From Naganishia liquefaciens (taxonomy: Eukaryota > Basidiomycota > Tremellomycetes > Filobasidiales > Filobasidiaceae): a stretch of DNA of 64,000 nucleotides. The position numbers were made by a program, and so were the translations under genes. A model generated the notes under the pieces. It searched no databases and was not told where the DNA came from. It was given only the letters and a program-made list of their open reading frames with translations. Position 1 is the stretch's first letter. Each line of letters begins with the position of its first letter. Shown here piece by piece: positions 1 through 12,478 of this stretch. The DNA is taken from positions 1,566,526 through 1,630,525 of the forward strand of contig BLZA01000030.1 in assembly GCA_013423385.1 (NCBI GenBank), read 5' to 3'.

Positions 1-189
1 GCGGAAAATGGCGGGGATCGAGAACAGTCTAGAGTCGTTTTTGGTGACTCCCTGGGCTATGGCGGTATTTGGATTGGTTTTCGTCCTTGGGAGCCCGCTG
101 ATCGGAGGGGAGGAGTACAAGGGGAGAGAGTGCTCACCTGAAGTATGAATGATATGCACACAAAGGCGTACGGGAAGCAGCGCGAGCCC

Positions 190-210
190 GCCCCACTTAT
201 ATCTGCCTTG
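190..210 (-). promoter_or_regulatory. TATA-like promoter facing left
   Basis: On the minus strand a TATA-like GATATAAG is followed about 45 bases later by a splice-donor-like CAG|GTGAGC near position 140. This could be the promoter and a 5'UTR intron of a gene that leaves the window at its left edge. No coding exon can be confirmed, so this is only a suggestion. Confidence 0.25.
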
Positions 211-2230
211 CTACGGCAGGTCGAGTGAACCGAAATTTCGAGGTGATCGAGAATGCACAATAATGACGTGGAAATGTGGCGCGCGCCTCTTGTGCCAGAA
301 CCTCCAGGTGTATCCTTCTGTGGTCTCTGGTAGACAGAGCACCGGATCATCTCAATGCCACAGGAATGCTTTCCCGCCTCGACACTTGGCAAACCAAAAG
401 GACAGTCGACTCATACGTGATCCGCTAAGGAACGGCTCATAAACCTCTCAGAAGCGTTCGGAGCTGGCGAGCCTCCGTGTAAATGTAGAATTTACCAGTC
501 TCCCAAATGCAGAACGTTGAAGCGATCCGCAACAAGACAGTTACTTGGTCAAGATGGCAGATGCATACCCTGAGTGCGGTACGACACAGCCGCTAGAGCG
601 CACGTGCCTGTCCGTCCCACAAGCAGCCTGCAAACAGCATGGTCGATTCACCCGGGATATCTCCGACTGAGGTGCCTGGACCGCTGCGATGATGCCGTTC
701 AGACCGGCGGGATGGCGGACCATTCATGCTGTCGAAACGATCCGCCTGCTCGAAATCTCTTGCCAAACGCTGATCGTTTATCCTTTCACTCGCCCTCGAT
801 CGATGAAATTGCAATCCAGTTCGAACGTGCGCTTGTCAACGTCGCAGCCCTTTTCCACTTCCACTGATCCAACGCGGCTTCCGTTGCTTCGTTGGACCAT
901 TTGACCATCTGCCATGCGCCGGTAAACGTCCTGCATCCGAATTGTCCCGGCACCACTTGTATAGTCATGCACCCATAACCAATACAACTACACCCTCTCC
1001 TCTGTCCTGATCCGTCCGTCTCCCCAGCGTGATTCGATGGTCTGGGCGGGCTCGATAAGAGGCGAAGTCGCTTGGCGCATTTAGTGCTGCGAGGTAGAAA
1101 GATGTTGAGGTCAGTTTCTCGAAAGCAAGGCAGGGCAGATAGAAAGCGGTCGGGATCGCACCTTTTCGAAACCGATCTGGGCGGATCGTTCACGGAAGCA
1201 CTGTCGGCAGATGTTCATGCCGTACTTTCTACTCGCGAAAGGATGGAAGCGGAGAGTCGAGGCGAAGCGAGGGATTGCAGATTGTCGAGACGCAAGATCA
1301 CATAGGAAAGAGGGTCACAGTTCCGTCAGATCCCACAGATCAAGCGACATCACAGGTGCAAACTACTTACCGGATGATACCGGCCTGGTGAGCGCAAACT
1401 CGACTAAGCAACACGCGATCCGAAGAAACCAATCAGCCCTGCCGTCATGACCCTCGTGCTCCGCCTCGTTCCTGCATACCATTGTCGAGAGCCCTTGCCG
1501 TAGTTTCGGGGGTGGGAGAACCAAACGTTGGAGTGAGCCCTGCAATGCAAAACCAACAGCCGTCAACGATAGTCCAGCACGAAGTCGTAGGTCGGCCTCG
1601 GCAAACGCACATTTTGACGAGTTGAAGGGGTTCAAGGAAACTTGAAGAAGATGGCTTGACGAGGACGTTGGATCGCTAAAGCGGGAAAAGGCGCCGCCGG
1701 CATCGTCGCTGACGGTGAAGTCGACAATGCTGATGATGATTCCGTCGTCCTGCCAGGCCAGAGTTGCCTCGACGGCACAGTGAGACATTGGAGCGCGCTA
1801 AAAATCGCGCTTTTGATTTGAAGTACACGCCGGATAGACTGCAATTGCCCCTGACCGCGGGTCTAGTTGACGTTTCAGGCTGTGTTGATACGCCTCATCC
1901 GCAGTCCTAATCGCATTCACATGACAAGAGATGCCCACTGAGGATTACACTCGCGCTGATCGTCGCTGGAATGCGCCTCACACGCGCAGATGCAGCGATA
2001 TGCCGCGGCACTCAAGTTTCGCGTGTCGATATGACCAGAATTGCAAGCAAGTCTGCACTCGAGATATCGCTTGGACATTCAAACGAAACTGTTGAAAGTT
2101 ACATCCAGTTGCGCAATTGAGTGTCTATCTATCATCCCTCCTGTACTCAGCCTCGAATATCAGATTTCCCTTACGCGATGCGACCTGAAAAGCCTGCTTC
2201 TCGTGCTTTATCCTTGCCCCATCACCAAGT
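211..2230. other. No recognisable gene
   Basis: This stretch carries several weak open frames of 60-140 codons on both strands. The longest are minus-strand frames at 786-1193 and 1363-1788. None shows a family I recognise, and overlapping frames are open on both strands, as expected by chance in GC-balanced DNA. A small spliced minus-strand gene between about 780 and 1790 cannot be excluded. It is best read as intergenic sequence or an unrecognised lineage-specific gene. Confidence 0.4.
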
Positions 2231-5200
2231 CTAAGCTTTGTGAGATTCTTCATTCGGTCCATGCTCGGTCTCCTCCTCAATTTTGTCGATTCTCTTCCTG
2301 GGCTGCAAGCGAAAGAGTGATATAGCCGCTTTCTTGCAAGATGCTGGTACCAGACTTACGAGCCATGCCTCGGCGGGCGTCAACCACCAAGTGAGAATGC
2401 CGAACAAAGTAGCACCGCCAAAGATGACGCTGTAGTCAAGTACGGTCAGCGCCAAGAGAACAGGGAGTTCACATGACTTGCCTGGCGTAGTTGAAGGTTT
2501 TTCCGGACGTGGGGAAGCTGAAGGGCGAAGCGTAGACCTTAAGAAACAGATCTCAGTCATATCCTCGTCTATCGATATATCTACTGACGGCAAAGACGAC
2601 GCCGTTCCACAGAAAGGCAATCAAGTAAAAGGGGCGGGCAAAGATGCCTAGACCGAATCGAGTATTCTTGAACGAGGTGGATGTGAATACCAATCGGCAG
2701 AATGCAATCAGAGCATAAGCAGCAATGGTCGCTAAAGGACTAAGCTCAGCATCTTAGCGTTGAGTCAGTCGAATACACTTACGAATACCGCCAGCAGAAA
2801 CGAGCGAGGTAAAAGCCACATTCGACGGCAAAATTGTGCACAACAGGATAGCCCCGAAGCAGTACATGACAGTGACAGCGTTCTTCGGCCGGCCATCCTG
2901 CGTCACGGTCCCGACCCACGATGAGAACGGCAGGACCCCGTCTCGAGCGACAGCGAAGACGAGACGGGAGGCCGCAACGGTGGCGATACTGGCGTTCAAG
3001 ATGAGACCGATTACCGCGAGGATTGTCATAAACACCGAGGGGCCTTTACCGAGCGCGAGTGCGTAGATCTGATAGTTTATCAGTCCGGTCCAGCAACACG
3101 GTGAGTAGTAGCCGCTTACCTGAACGAATGGTTGCGGTGCATAGAAGTCGAACCAGACTTCTAGCGGAGGGGTACAGAAAAGCCAGAGAATGGTCGCGGC
3201 AAAGGCGCAGCCACCGGTAACTAGTTGACTGAGCAGGATGCCTCTTGCAGCAACAGTGCTGAGCCGACGCCGTCAGTGAGGGGTGTTTCGGGTAGACAAA
3301 TATCGTACCTGGCGTTCTTGAGTTCCTCAGCAACGTGTCCACTTGCGTCGAATCCGACCACCGACGAGGTACCGTACAAGCTGACAGCGAGATCAACACA
3401 GCCTCACTCACAATTCGAACGTTGGACTCACAACGACAGCATCCAATTCCATCCAGCTGGAGCACCAGTACCGTTGTCTAAAAGCCTTCTTAACGTGAAG
3501 CAGAAGCTGCAGGCGCCAATCGACACTTACACTGCCCGGTGAACACCTCTTGAGGCGTTCGGAATCCGTATGTCTGGTGAACCCGAATCTACGCGGATTC
3601 TTCTCAGTATCTGGAGGATCTATTAGGTCGGACGCACGTACAGGCAGCCAGATAGTACAAAGGACAAAATCGAGCAACATCAAGCACATGGAGAACTTGA
3701 AGACCCGGGAGTAGGCTTTAGCTGAATCATAGAAGGGTATGTGTCAGAACCGCTCTTGCGCAAAGCGCGTGAAGCTCACGAGGCAAGTAGTTCAAGGCAA
3801 CGACCATGATGAGCAGTACTTCGGAGACAGCCCAGACCACGACTCGGAATTTGACGTTGTTGATATCGACGCCTCCCGGAAAGTCGACTTCCCAAACGAC
3901 CAATTGAGACAGGATATAGTAGGCGATACCCTGCATGCTGGACCCGACAGATGTCATCCTAACGCAGAATCTCAGCCGGATCCTGCATGGACAGCCCTCT
4001 GTCAGCATACCAGGCAGTACAGGCCCACCAAGCAACGACGAAACCAACGACTAGACGGCAATGAGCTTGCGATTATCTCTTGAGTGACCCAAAACTCACG
4101 TCTGGCATGCTTCGGCCCAGCGGCTTCCGCAGCCCAGATATAGATGGAGCCAGAGAGAGGCAACGCAGACTACTTTGATCATTACCTCTGAAGAGCAGGT
4201 ACTACTTCCCTCGACGGGACGTACACAAATCTCAGCCAAACTGGGGGGAAACATGCTCGGTGAGGGGTTGACAAATAATGTGCGGATGAGACTCACACCG
4301 CTGCGGTAACACCCATGAAAATCCAACTGATCAAAGCAGAGGACCTATAGAGAAGACTGTCAGCGGTGCTCTCATTGATGCACTTCGAAAGAGGGAGAAA
4401 GAGGAGGGAAACAGTCATAGGATCCCGACGCGTGCATTACCAACGATCCGGTGATATGACGGTATAATCTCAGCCAACCTTGATCCTCTTGCCGACATCC
4501 CTCAACTCCGATGGATAACCCTCCGGAATGAGGGAGTGCAGCAAGGGGACCAAGGAGCACCCGTACCCATGACAAAAGATGAAGACGCCGTGAGCCAGCT
4601 TGCCCAATCACACGTAGACATCATGCCTTGCGGCGTCTAACATGATTAAGGAAAGGTGACAAACGGACGACAGGGGAAGGAGAAAAATGGAAAGAACTAA
4701 ACCAGCAACGAGACAATCATCAATCCCCCCTGATTCCTCTTTCGGATCGTGAGAGCATGACTGTCACCGGCAGAGATCGTGTATCGAATGCGTGGTGTGA
4801 GCGCTCGGTATTTGAGAGAACGTAACGATGATTCGATGAGAGTTGAATTTCTGCCGGGTGTCGTGTTTGTGCTGTAGGTTCTTCCTTCTTTCTTCTTCCA
4901 CTCCGATTCTTCCTTCGACTGAAATTCGAGCTTCTTCGCAGAGCAGGTGGTTATCGGCGGAGTCGGAGTCGTCTTCGTCTTCATCTTTGTTTGTGCTGTG
5001 GCCTCCCCTTTATGAAAGACAGGAGAGGCGGTGGGTCGAGGGGGCGAGATAGTTACCTCTTGGCTGTTGTCGCAGATATGTCATATCACTATTCGTGGAT
5101 GTCATCGGTAAAAGCGGCGGCGTCGGGTATCCGATGGTCGAGCTGTGAGGTGAGGTTTCAGGCGCATACTGACCAAGCTGCTGCCGGTCCGCCAGCGAGG

Positions 5201-5677
5201 ACGCCAAGGAAGATGGTGCCTCGCTGTCAAAAGAGGGAGAGAGTCAGCGATTCTTCTTCTTGCGAGTAAATGGAGAGACGGTCAATATGGGGCAAACATA
5301 CCGTCGCGCCGATAAAGTTCCTGCGATGCAACCACCCCCATGAGCAACGCTTTTTAAAACGAAGATTCGGGACCGAGCGCGAAAAGAAAACTCACATTGC
5401 ACAAAAAGAAACGGCGAAAGATTCGACCGAGTGCCATCGTCTGGCGAGCTGAGATTTATAGCCAAAAGCGGCCTGTGATGTCTGTGGTAAGCCACAAAAT
5501 ATCGGTTTGTGCGAGAACGGATCATACCATTTGCTGTTCGTCGTCATCGATGGAAGATGCGCTGGACGTGCCCGCGGGCTGTGCCCGAAGACTGGGATCT
5601 TTTTCATGAGCTTGGCTCGAGTGGAAAGTGGACTCGGTCTTATCAGGGGATTGAAGTTTGGGTAAGATCGGTGTCAT
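2231..5677 (-). CDS. Amino acid/choline-type permease (APC superfamily)
   Basis: This is a plasma-membrane or vacuolar permease of the fungal amino acid/GABA/choline transporter group (APC superfamily). It was assembled from about a dozen exons. The start is the ATG at 5677, which opens a hydrophilic N-terminus ending SIDDDEQQMAAFGYKSQL. Exons then give NFIGAT, GTIFLGVLAGGPAAAW, SALISWIFMGV, LAEICSALPLSGSIYIW, VGFVVAWWACTAW, VVGFDASGHVAEELKNA, the long exon with ASRLVFAVARDGVLPF, and a last exon ending in an acidic tail with TAG at 2231-2233. The GYKSQL start region, the LAEI(C)SALP segment, the SGHVAEELKNA loop and the ASR..ARD(G)..PF loop are family hallmarks, and about 12 membrane segments can be read. 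Exon 3 is only 19 bp and intron 4 is about 829 bp, far longer than the others. The family is secure. The substrate (amino acid, GABA or choline) cannot be told from sequence alone. Confidence 0.88.
4345..5173 (-). other. Unusually long intron of the permease gene
   Basis: The donor GTCAGT follows the ...AAAW codons and the acceptor CTATAG precedes the SALISW exon. The join restores a TGG codon and keeps the frame. At about 829 bp it is more than ten times the usual intron here. It contains weak minus-strand frames (4372-4611 and 4697-4984) that match nothing I recognise. Confidence 0.65.
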
Positions 5678-5799
5678 CTTGTTGGAGCGGTAAGAGAGCT
5701 GGTGTCCTTTAGTTGTCGTTGATAGGTTCTCTAATTACAGAGCAACGGGATGCGACTTTGGCGATGGAGCAGCAGCTTATTGCTACGCGCGGATCCGAG

Positions 5800-5810
5800 A
5801 TATATATACA
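5800..5810 (-). promoter_or_regulatory. TATA box of the permease gene
   Basis: A TATATATA run lies about 125 bases upstream of the permease ATG at 5677, a plausible core promoter distance. The interval 5678-6423 separates two divergently transcribed genes and holds both promoters. No other gene was seen in it. Confidence 0.5.
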
Positions 5811-6423
5811 TTGCCCTCGAAACGTTGCAAAGGGCAAGGCTACTTGAGGACTTGCAAAACCCCACGCTCGGCCATCCGTCATCCCATGTTCATCAGCACC
5901 TCAAGACCCGCCGCGATTCCGCCCCGCGTCCGCTTCCGCTATCAACTCCGAAATTGACAATTCCAGATAAATGTTCCGCTATTAATAGTGTCAGGAGAGC
6001 GCTTCTCAAGTATATTCAAACTCCTCTTGAAAGACCTTCCTCCATTCCGGCAGCTACCTGAGCTCGCGGGACCTGAAGGATCTCGCGAATAGCTCAGAGT
6101 TCTTGATACATCTGTGAGTATCTTGAAGCGGGACAGCTATCGCTACCTCGAGGAATAACGGAGCTAATAACGTGCACACCGCGCGATCCCGGATGACGCA
6201 AGGGCCCACGTGTTTCCGATCGCTCGGAGATTCTGCCGACGCCTTCTTTCCCTGTTGCAACCTGAAACGCACATGAACAACCGGTTGATCGCTCCTATCG
6301 CGTCGCCGTCCCCCGTACCGTACCGTCCGTCGCCCTGTACCTTGACCCTCGACAGAGTATGCGTCCGCTCTCCTTGCGAGTACCGCGTTTCTTTCTCAAC
6401 GGCAATACGAACCACAGGCGCTG

Positions 6424-9004
6424 ATGACCCAGCACAACATGGGGGATCCATTCTGGCGTCGCTTCAGTACGGGCAAAGATCGGTCGTTTCAGCACTCGAA
6501 GGAGAGGACACTCGCAAGCGAATATGCAAACCTCAATACACGACAGGGTCCTTCTACAGTCACAGCGCCCGGAGGACAATCGAGGAACGACCTATTTTCC
6601 AAAGATTGGAAATGGAAGGGAACGGGAGAGGAACAGCAAGCAACAGGCATGACGAGCAGGCATGGAGGACCGCTCAGGTTGGGGTTGAATGAAGCGAATG
6701 AAAAGATCTCAAACCCAAACCCGAAGAATACAGAATTACCCATTCAAACTGTTGTCAGCAATGCACTTGCCGACTCTTCGGTTCCAGTGACACCGGCTCG
6801 AGCCGTCGCCAAGTCAATTCTCGGTGAACCCTTCCAATTAAAGTCGCCCAGCAACTCAAATACTGCCACACAAGTTACTTCTCCTGGTACGACACGCCGA
6901 TCACGTAATGACACGATATACAATGTCAATCACCTGACAATCACACCGCCTGGCAAGCTGAAAGCCACCGATAACATTATTGTAACGCATACTTCCCCGC
7001 AAGCTTCCTTTGAGTACTCTTCGACAAGACACCCGTTAGACAGACCGACAGAGACGCTGCAATGCGAGAGAACATCTTTGCATCAACCCTCGTCGCATGC
7101 CAACCATTCCGGCGTCACAGGGCCGTCTCGTTCGACCTCCTTGGACTCGACGTCGAGCTGTGGCGACAGCGCAATCACCAGCTTTACGGAGCAGGCCAAC
7201 GATGAGCCTCTGCCTTCTCGACTGCGTGAAACCCGCCAAGGCGAAAGCGACGGCGGGTTCACCCAAAGCCCGATCTCGCCTGTCAGATCCCCTACAACGC
7301 CCGTGACGCCGGATACAACGCATATCGCGGGTTTCTCCTCCTTCACTCAGTCCTCTGACGGTAAAGGTCATGCGAAGCTTACTTCAGGCCAAAGTGGATG
7401 GTTATACGGAACTGGCGCAAGCCCGCAACATGATGTATCGCTCTCACGCTCGTCATCGTTGACTATCGTACAATCTTCCTCCCGGGCTTTGTCTAATATC
7501 AGACGCAGGGCTCAAGTGCTACTTTCGGAAAGCGCAAACACCGGCGACGGCGAAGAATCGCCTTGCGCAAGCGATGAACATCAACTTCACGTCCGGGGCG
7601 ACATCCATTCCCGGTCCTGGCTGATCGGATACGGGCGGTATGCAAAGGTTTTTCTGGGATCCTATCACGCGGCGACCACAGGGTGGACTCTGTGTGCGGC
7701 AAAGGTATTTGATGCCGATGCCGAATCTGTCGATATGGCGCGAAAAGAGGATGCGATGCTGCGGTATCTCCACGAGGGTGGCAACACAGCGCTCGTGGAT
7801 GGACGACCGTATATTCTTGATACCATCGCGCTTGTGGACGATAGTCGCCTTGAGTCCGTGCCTGCCATGGCCATCTACGACCTGTCACAGCCTGCCTCGG
7901 CTGCGGGAACGCCCACGAGAAGCAATACTTTGATAAACGCTCCGACAAGCATTGCGTCTAACGGGCCGACAGGCAGCGCAGTCCGCGCAGTCTACGCGGG
8001 GCACCGCCGGTCGGCCAGTGAAAACACAGCGATGTTGCGGCACCTGGGACGTGGTGTCATCGAGGCCAAGTCAGCCACACCATCCATACCCGTCCACCGG
8101 CCGATTCTGTTACTACCATTCTGCGGCAACGGCACCGTCGCGACATTTCTCAAAACGCCCGAGGCAGAGGGAGGTGTCGACGAGGCGGTCTGGTCGACTT
8201 GGTTTCAACAAGGTCTGGCCGCTTTGGCGTGGTGCGAGGAAAAGGGAATACTGCACAATGATATCAAGGTGAGTTGCATAGGTCGTCCAAGGAGTATACG
8301 CTGACTGTCCTCTAGCCTGCCAACTTTCTTGTGCGTGTGGTCGCCCTGATGAAGTGTTCCTACTGACTGTGTATCTCTAGCTCGACGACGAGTACAACCT
8401 CAGGCTCGGTGACTTTGGCTCAGCCATGCGTATCGACCGCTGCCAACCGCCGCGCGACGGCATCGGCCTCGGTACGGTCGCCTATGCCAGTCCAGAGATC
8501 GTTGATCCTTCGCAAGACCGAGCGTTTTCCTTTCCCTCGGACATGTTTGCCTTTGGCGTGACCATGAGACAATGCATGACGGGTCGAGAGCCGTACGAAG
8601 GGCTGCGCACGGTCGAGCTCATGTATCACGTGCGCAAGGGGAATTACTGGGAGTGGCAAGCGAGACAGCTGTCAAACGATATGCCCCTGTCGCCCGTCAC
8701 GCTCCGGCTTCAATCTGCGCTCGGGGACAGGATCCGCCGCTCCGAGTCTCTTCGGGAGCCCGGGAGACGGGCAAGCGCGCGGCCGACATTGGCTCGTGCA
8801 CCATCTAGCGATGTTGTACTACAAAAGACGGACCCCGTGGCCACTGAGATGCCGACCCCGAAGCGGGAGCTCAGTCCACGCGCCACAACGGATCGCCGGC
8901 CCAACCGAGAGGAATGGTTGCACCAGATGGTCGATCCCGAGCCAGAGAACCGGCCCACAGCTCTAGCTCTTCTTCAGCTTGCGAGGCTCGTGTACGATCG
9001 CTGA
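6424..9004 (+). CDS. Ser/Thr protein kinase, non-RD, long disordered N-terminus
   Basis: Three exons (6424-8268, 8316-8330, 8381-9004) encode about 830 residues. Roughly the first 380 are low-complexity, Ser/Thr/Pro-rich and probably disordered. The kinase domain begins at the glycine loop IGYGRYAKVFLG. It continues with the ATP lysine in CAAKVF and the alphaC glutamate in ARKEDAM. The catalytic loop reads HNDIKPANFLL, then come GDFGSA and the SPE motif in YASPEI. The substrate-lobe tail ends in PENRPTALALL. The usual HRD arginine is an asparagine (HND), so this is a non-RD kinase, while Asp, Lys and Asn needed for catalysis are present. The middle exon is only 15 bp (PANFL). An insertion of about 70 residues rich in Ser/Pro separates the N-lobe strands. 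The pathway cannot be assigned. The start could lie further upstream because the N-terminus is not conserved. Confidence 0.85.
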
Positions 9005-9038
9005 AGTTGTACCACCTATAGATACATGGTATCGCTGA

Positions 9039-12000
9039 TCACGTCAGCGCCTCTTCGCGAGCCTTTTCCCCATTCTTTCTTCTAGGTTTTGGACTCGGTG
9101 CCGTCTTTTTTGCGGGCCGCCCTGCCTCGTCATCGAGCGACACGGTCGCCTGCCCCGGATTTTTGCGCTTGAGGTTCGTCACGACGAGTTTGGGCGGCGG
9201 CATGGCTTTGCTCGAGGGCGAGGGTAGCGCCGTGGATGGTCCCGTCGAAGCTGATGGTGGACCAGATTGCGGCGGCGGAGGCGGTGGTGGTGGTGGTGGT
9301 GGCGGGGGAGGCAGCTGTGTTGTTGTGGGTGTTGCGGGTACGGACTGGAGCGGGGAACCCGTTGGCCGGGCTGGCGTCGCCGATGGATCGCGCGGCGCCT
9401 CGAGGTGTGTTTCGTGGGACTCTGGTGCGCCAAGGTAGGAGACTGTGCCGTTGATCGTCAAGAGATTCGAGGCCGGCGTTCCGAGGATGCTCTTGGTCTC
9501 TACCGAATCGCTGCTGTCCGAGTTGCTGTTGCGTGCGTCCTCGGCCGCACGTTTGAGCGTGTCTGGAGGGCTAAGTACAGGAGCCGGCGCGGTGCAGGGC
9601 GGACAGACTTACCTCGGGGATTCGATTTCTCCGCCAAGCTCCGCTCCATCAGTATCCGCAGAGACAGCATGGTCGTCGCAAGCTGTGGAAGATCAGCCCC
9701 CCAAGCTCGACGAGAGTGATTGTCTGGGACCCACCTCGAGGAACCTCAAAACCTGCTCTGAAACGCCATACGGGCCCAGGGGTGGCGGCATATCGGCAAT
9801 CTTGATGGCATTTCGCCTGCGCACCATGCCCTCGAACCCTGCCACCTGTTCGATCCGTTCTTCCGCGGGCGATCCACCGGCCTCGTACGCCTGCCGCGGC
9901 ACATATTCTTCCGCAAGCTGGTAAAACACCTCGAGCCGCTCAATCTTGAGCACCCCCTCGGCGAAATCGGGCGTCATGATCGCGCGTAGGTGGCCGCGCG
10001 TGCGTACGATGTGGCCCGTCTCGCGGTGTCGGTAGATCCATGCGACGTTATGTGAATCGACGCGTGTGCCGCGGACGAGTTGCGCGTGCGGCGGGGTTGG
10101 GTCGGGGGAATCGGCAAGGACGTATTCCTCGGTCGGGTCGTGGATCTCGAGCGCGACGAGGGTGTTGTCGGCTTCAAACAGGGTGTTGAACCACCGTGCG
10201 AGCGAGCAGTGCGGGATGTCTGGCGGGCGAATTAGCTGGGGCTTTACAGCGGTGCAAAAGAGGGCGGTGGGGACCTACCAAACGTCTTGACAGACTGGTT
10301 TCCCTGATGCGTCAACGTATAATACGTCGCGGCGCCCACCACGAAAAACCGTCCCACGAGCGCCTTCCACGCCGCCAAATCCCCCATCTTGCCAACATTG
10401 TCAGCCTGCGCCCATGGACCCGCGCTTGAACCGGGAGGACTCACCGTCGACGTCTCCCTGAGCGCGCACGCAAACTCGGCCAACCGTGCCGTCACTTGAC
10501 CGGGCAAAAGACATCCCCCGACGTTGGGCATCTCGTCCCACTGCGCCTGTCCGGCCTCGATCCCGGGCATCAGGACCCCGCGACGCCATTCCTGCATCTG
10601 CTGCTGCTGCTGCTGCTGCAGATGATGGGTGTGCCGCTGTGGTGAAGGCGGTGTTTGACGCATGATCACCATGCCTTGCCCGTTTGCAAGGTAGACCGTC
10701 TGCGCTTGCGGATCGGGAACGAACCGTGGCGTTGTCGTCATGGTCGTCATTGTCGGTGTCGATGCCGGCGCCATGCCTTGAACGTTGAGCAACGCGATAC
10801 TCGCGCCCGTTCCCGCTCCCACGCCCGCACCCGAGGGAGTCGCATGCGGTGTACCGGCAATGCTCCCGCTCGGAACGCGATAGACGGGCGTCGAGGGGAC
10901 TCCTCCTCCTCCTCCTCCTCCGGCGGTGGCGGAGACGAAGGGCCCGTTTCCGAGCGGCATCGGCATCGGTACCGACAAGGCAACGTTTGATCCTTCGCGC
11001 TCGGTCCGGTCCATCTCGATCGCTTGGGAAGCCGGGGTCGTCCCGCGAATGGCGTATCCCGTGCCGTGGGGCGTTGTCGGCACCGCGGCGGAGGCGGCGG
11101 TGGTCTGTGGCGGGTAAAGTTGGATTTGATGCTGTTGTGTTAATGCCCGGGGCGGCAGGAACGAGATTTTCCCGGCCTGTGACGGCTGCTGCTGCTGGAG
11201 CTGCTGCTGCTGTTGGAGCTGCTGCTGCTGCAGGGGCTGGGACCCGAGCTGGAGCTGTCCATTCTGAGGACCCGCAGCGGACCCTGGCGTCCGTACGACC
11301 GCACTAAGTGGAGTGCCCGGTTGATTCGGATTCGGATTCGGATTCGGACTCGGATTCGACGACGTCGTAGGCGGTTTGTTCCACGAGGGTGGAAGCAAGC
11401 TGGGCGGCTGAGGTGTCCGAAAGACGGGCGTCTGACTTTGCGGTGGCGGTTGAACCGACGGCGGGGGATGTGGCGTGATCACGCGTGGTGGCTCGGCCTC
11501 GCCGCCCGCGCCCGCGCCCGCGCCCGGGTCGTGGCTCATCGTCGTTGTCGTTGTCGTTGTCGTCGTGGAACCGGGTATCGTGATGGTCGGACGCACGGGC
11601 GGTCCATGTGGTGGGATCGGATGGTGTGCGTGGTTTAGCAGCGGTTGTGGATGTGAATGCGCGGATGGGTGCATGTGGCCGACGTGATTCATACCCGCCG
11701 TGTGGCTCTGACCCTGACCGTGTCCCTGTCCCTGTCCCTGTGAAGGATTCATCGGCGTCGGCGTCGGCGCGTGATGCATCGGCCGTGGATTCGGATTCGG
11801 ATTCGGATTCGGATTCGGATTCGGATGCGGACTGGAATGCAACCCGGGAGGATTCCCCGCTTGCTGTGGCTGCTGAGGAATCGCCATTGCACCCATCGAC
11901 GCCGTCGTCGTCGTCGTCGTCGTCGGCATTCCCTGCATGGCCATGCCCTGTGCTCCGGGCCACATGACACCCCTCGGCCCCTGGCCCTGGGCCGGGATAT

Positions 12001-12478
12001 ACTGCATTCCACCTTGGATTCCCGTACTAGAGACTTGCATCCCCGAGGGGACCATGACCATTCTACCGGCGTTGACGGGCTGCATACCTTGCTGCATTGC
12101 TTGTTGCATGTGGATCTGCTGTTGCATTTGTTGGTGCATTTGCATTTGATGCTGCTGCTGCTGCTGCTGCTGCTGTTGCTGCACAAACTGCCCCGGCGGA
12201 AACCCCTGGACGACCTGCCCCTGCCCCTGCCCCTGCCCCTGCCCCTGCATCTGCCCCTGCCCCTGCCCCTGCCCCTGCGCGCCATACATCCTCTGCCATT
12301 CACTCGCGGGCATCACCATCCGCTGCCCATTCTGCGTGATGAGCACCATCGGAATGCCTCCCGGCGGTGGTGGTGCTGCGGATTGGGCGACGACGGCGGG
12401 GAAGGGCGGGGGACGCGGGGACGAGTGCGGGGAGTGGGAGTGGGCGTGGGGGTGTTGTTGTGGGCCGGGACGGAGCAT
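9039..12478 (-). CDS. LIM-domain-binding protein (PtaB/Adn/Mfg1-like)
   Basis: This nuclear co-regulator resembles fungal LIM-domain-binding (LDB/SEUSS) proteins such as PtaB, Mfg1 and S. pombe Adn1. These partner with Flo8/Som1-type factors in adhesion, filamentation and development (family knowledge). The N-terminal half is Gln/Pro/Asn-rich with long coding repeats (QG, Q, PN and T runs). The conserved LIM-binding core is split over exons between about 10,420 and 9,720. It holds GRFFVVGAATYYTLTH, the IPHCSLARWFNTLFE region, IYRHRETGHIVRTRGHL, MTPDFAEGVLKIERLEVFY and MPPPLGPYGVSEQVLRFLE. Further exons (near 9,690-9,620 and 9,569-9,039) add a poly-Pro stretch and a basic tail. The ATG at 12478 opens MLRPGPQQHPH; an in-frame extension to 12892 looks like 5'UTR translation. 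A 57-bp segment near 10,400 has good intron borders but is also in frame. The gene meets the kinase gene tail-to-tail with 34 bp between stop codons. Confidence 0.82.
10590..12280 (-). repeat. Cluster of coding microsatellites in the LDB-like gene
   Basis: The N-terminal exon is built from short in-frame repeats. CTG tracts near 10,592-10,620, 11,190-11,235 and 12,150-12,180 encode Gln. GGATTC/CGGATT hexamers near 11,322-11,360 and 11,785-11,825 encode Asn-Pro. CCCTGC hexamers near 12,217-12,275 encode Gln-Gly, and GTC runs near 11,538-11,562 and 11,900-11,925 encode Thr. All remain multiples of three. They are likely length-polymorphic between strains. Confidence 0.85.

Noticed and set aside
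1363-1788. 141-codon minus-strand frame
   Set aside because: No family resemblance, and frames on the other strand and in the overlapping phase are equally open. Not enough support for a gene call.
4372-4611. Minus-strand reading with GYPSELRDVGKRIK, which resembles a permease N-terminus
   Set aside because: The correct N-terminal exon with GYKSQL was found upstream at about 5,450-5,677 and splices cleanly, so this segment falls in an intron and the resemblance is probably chance.
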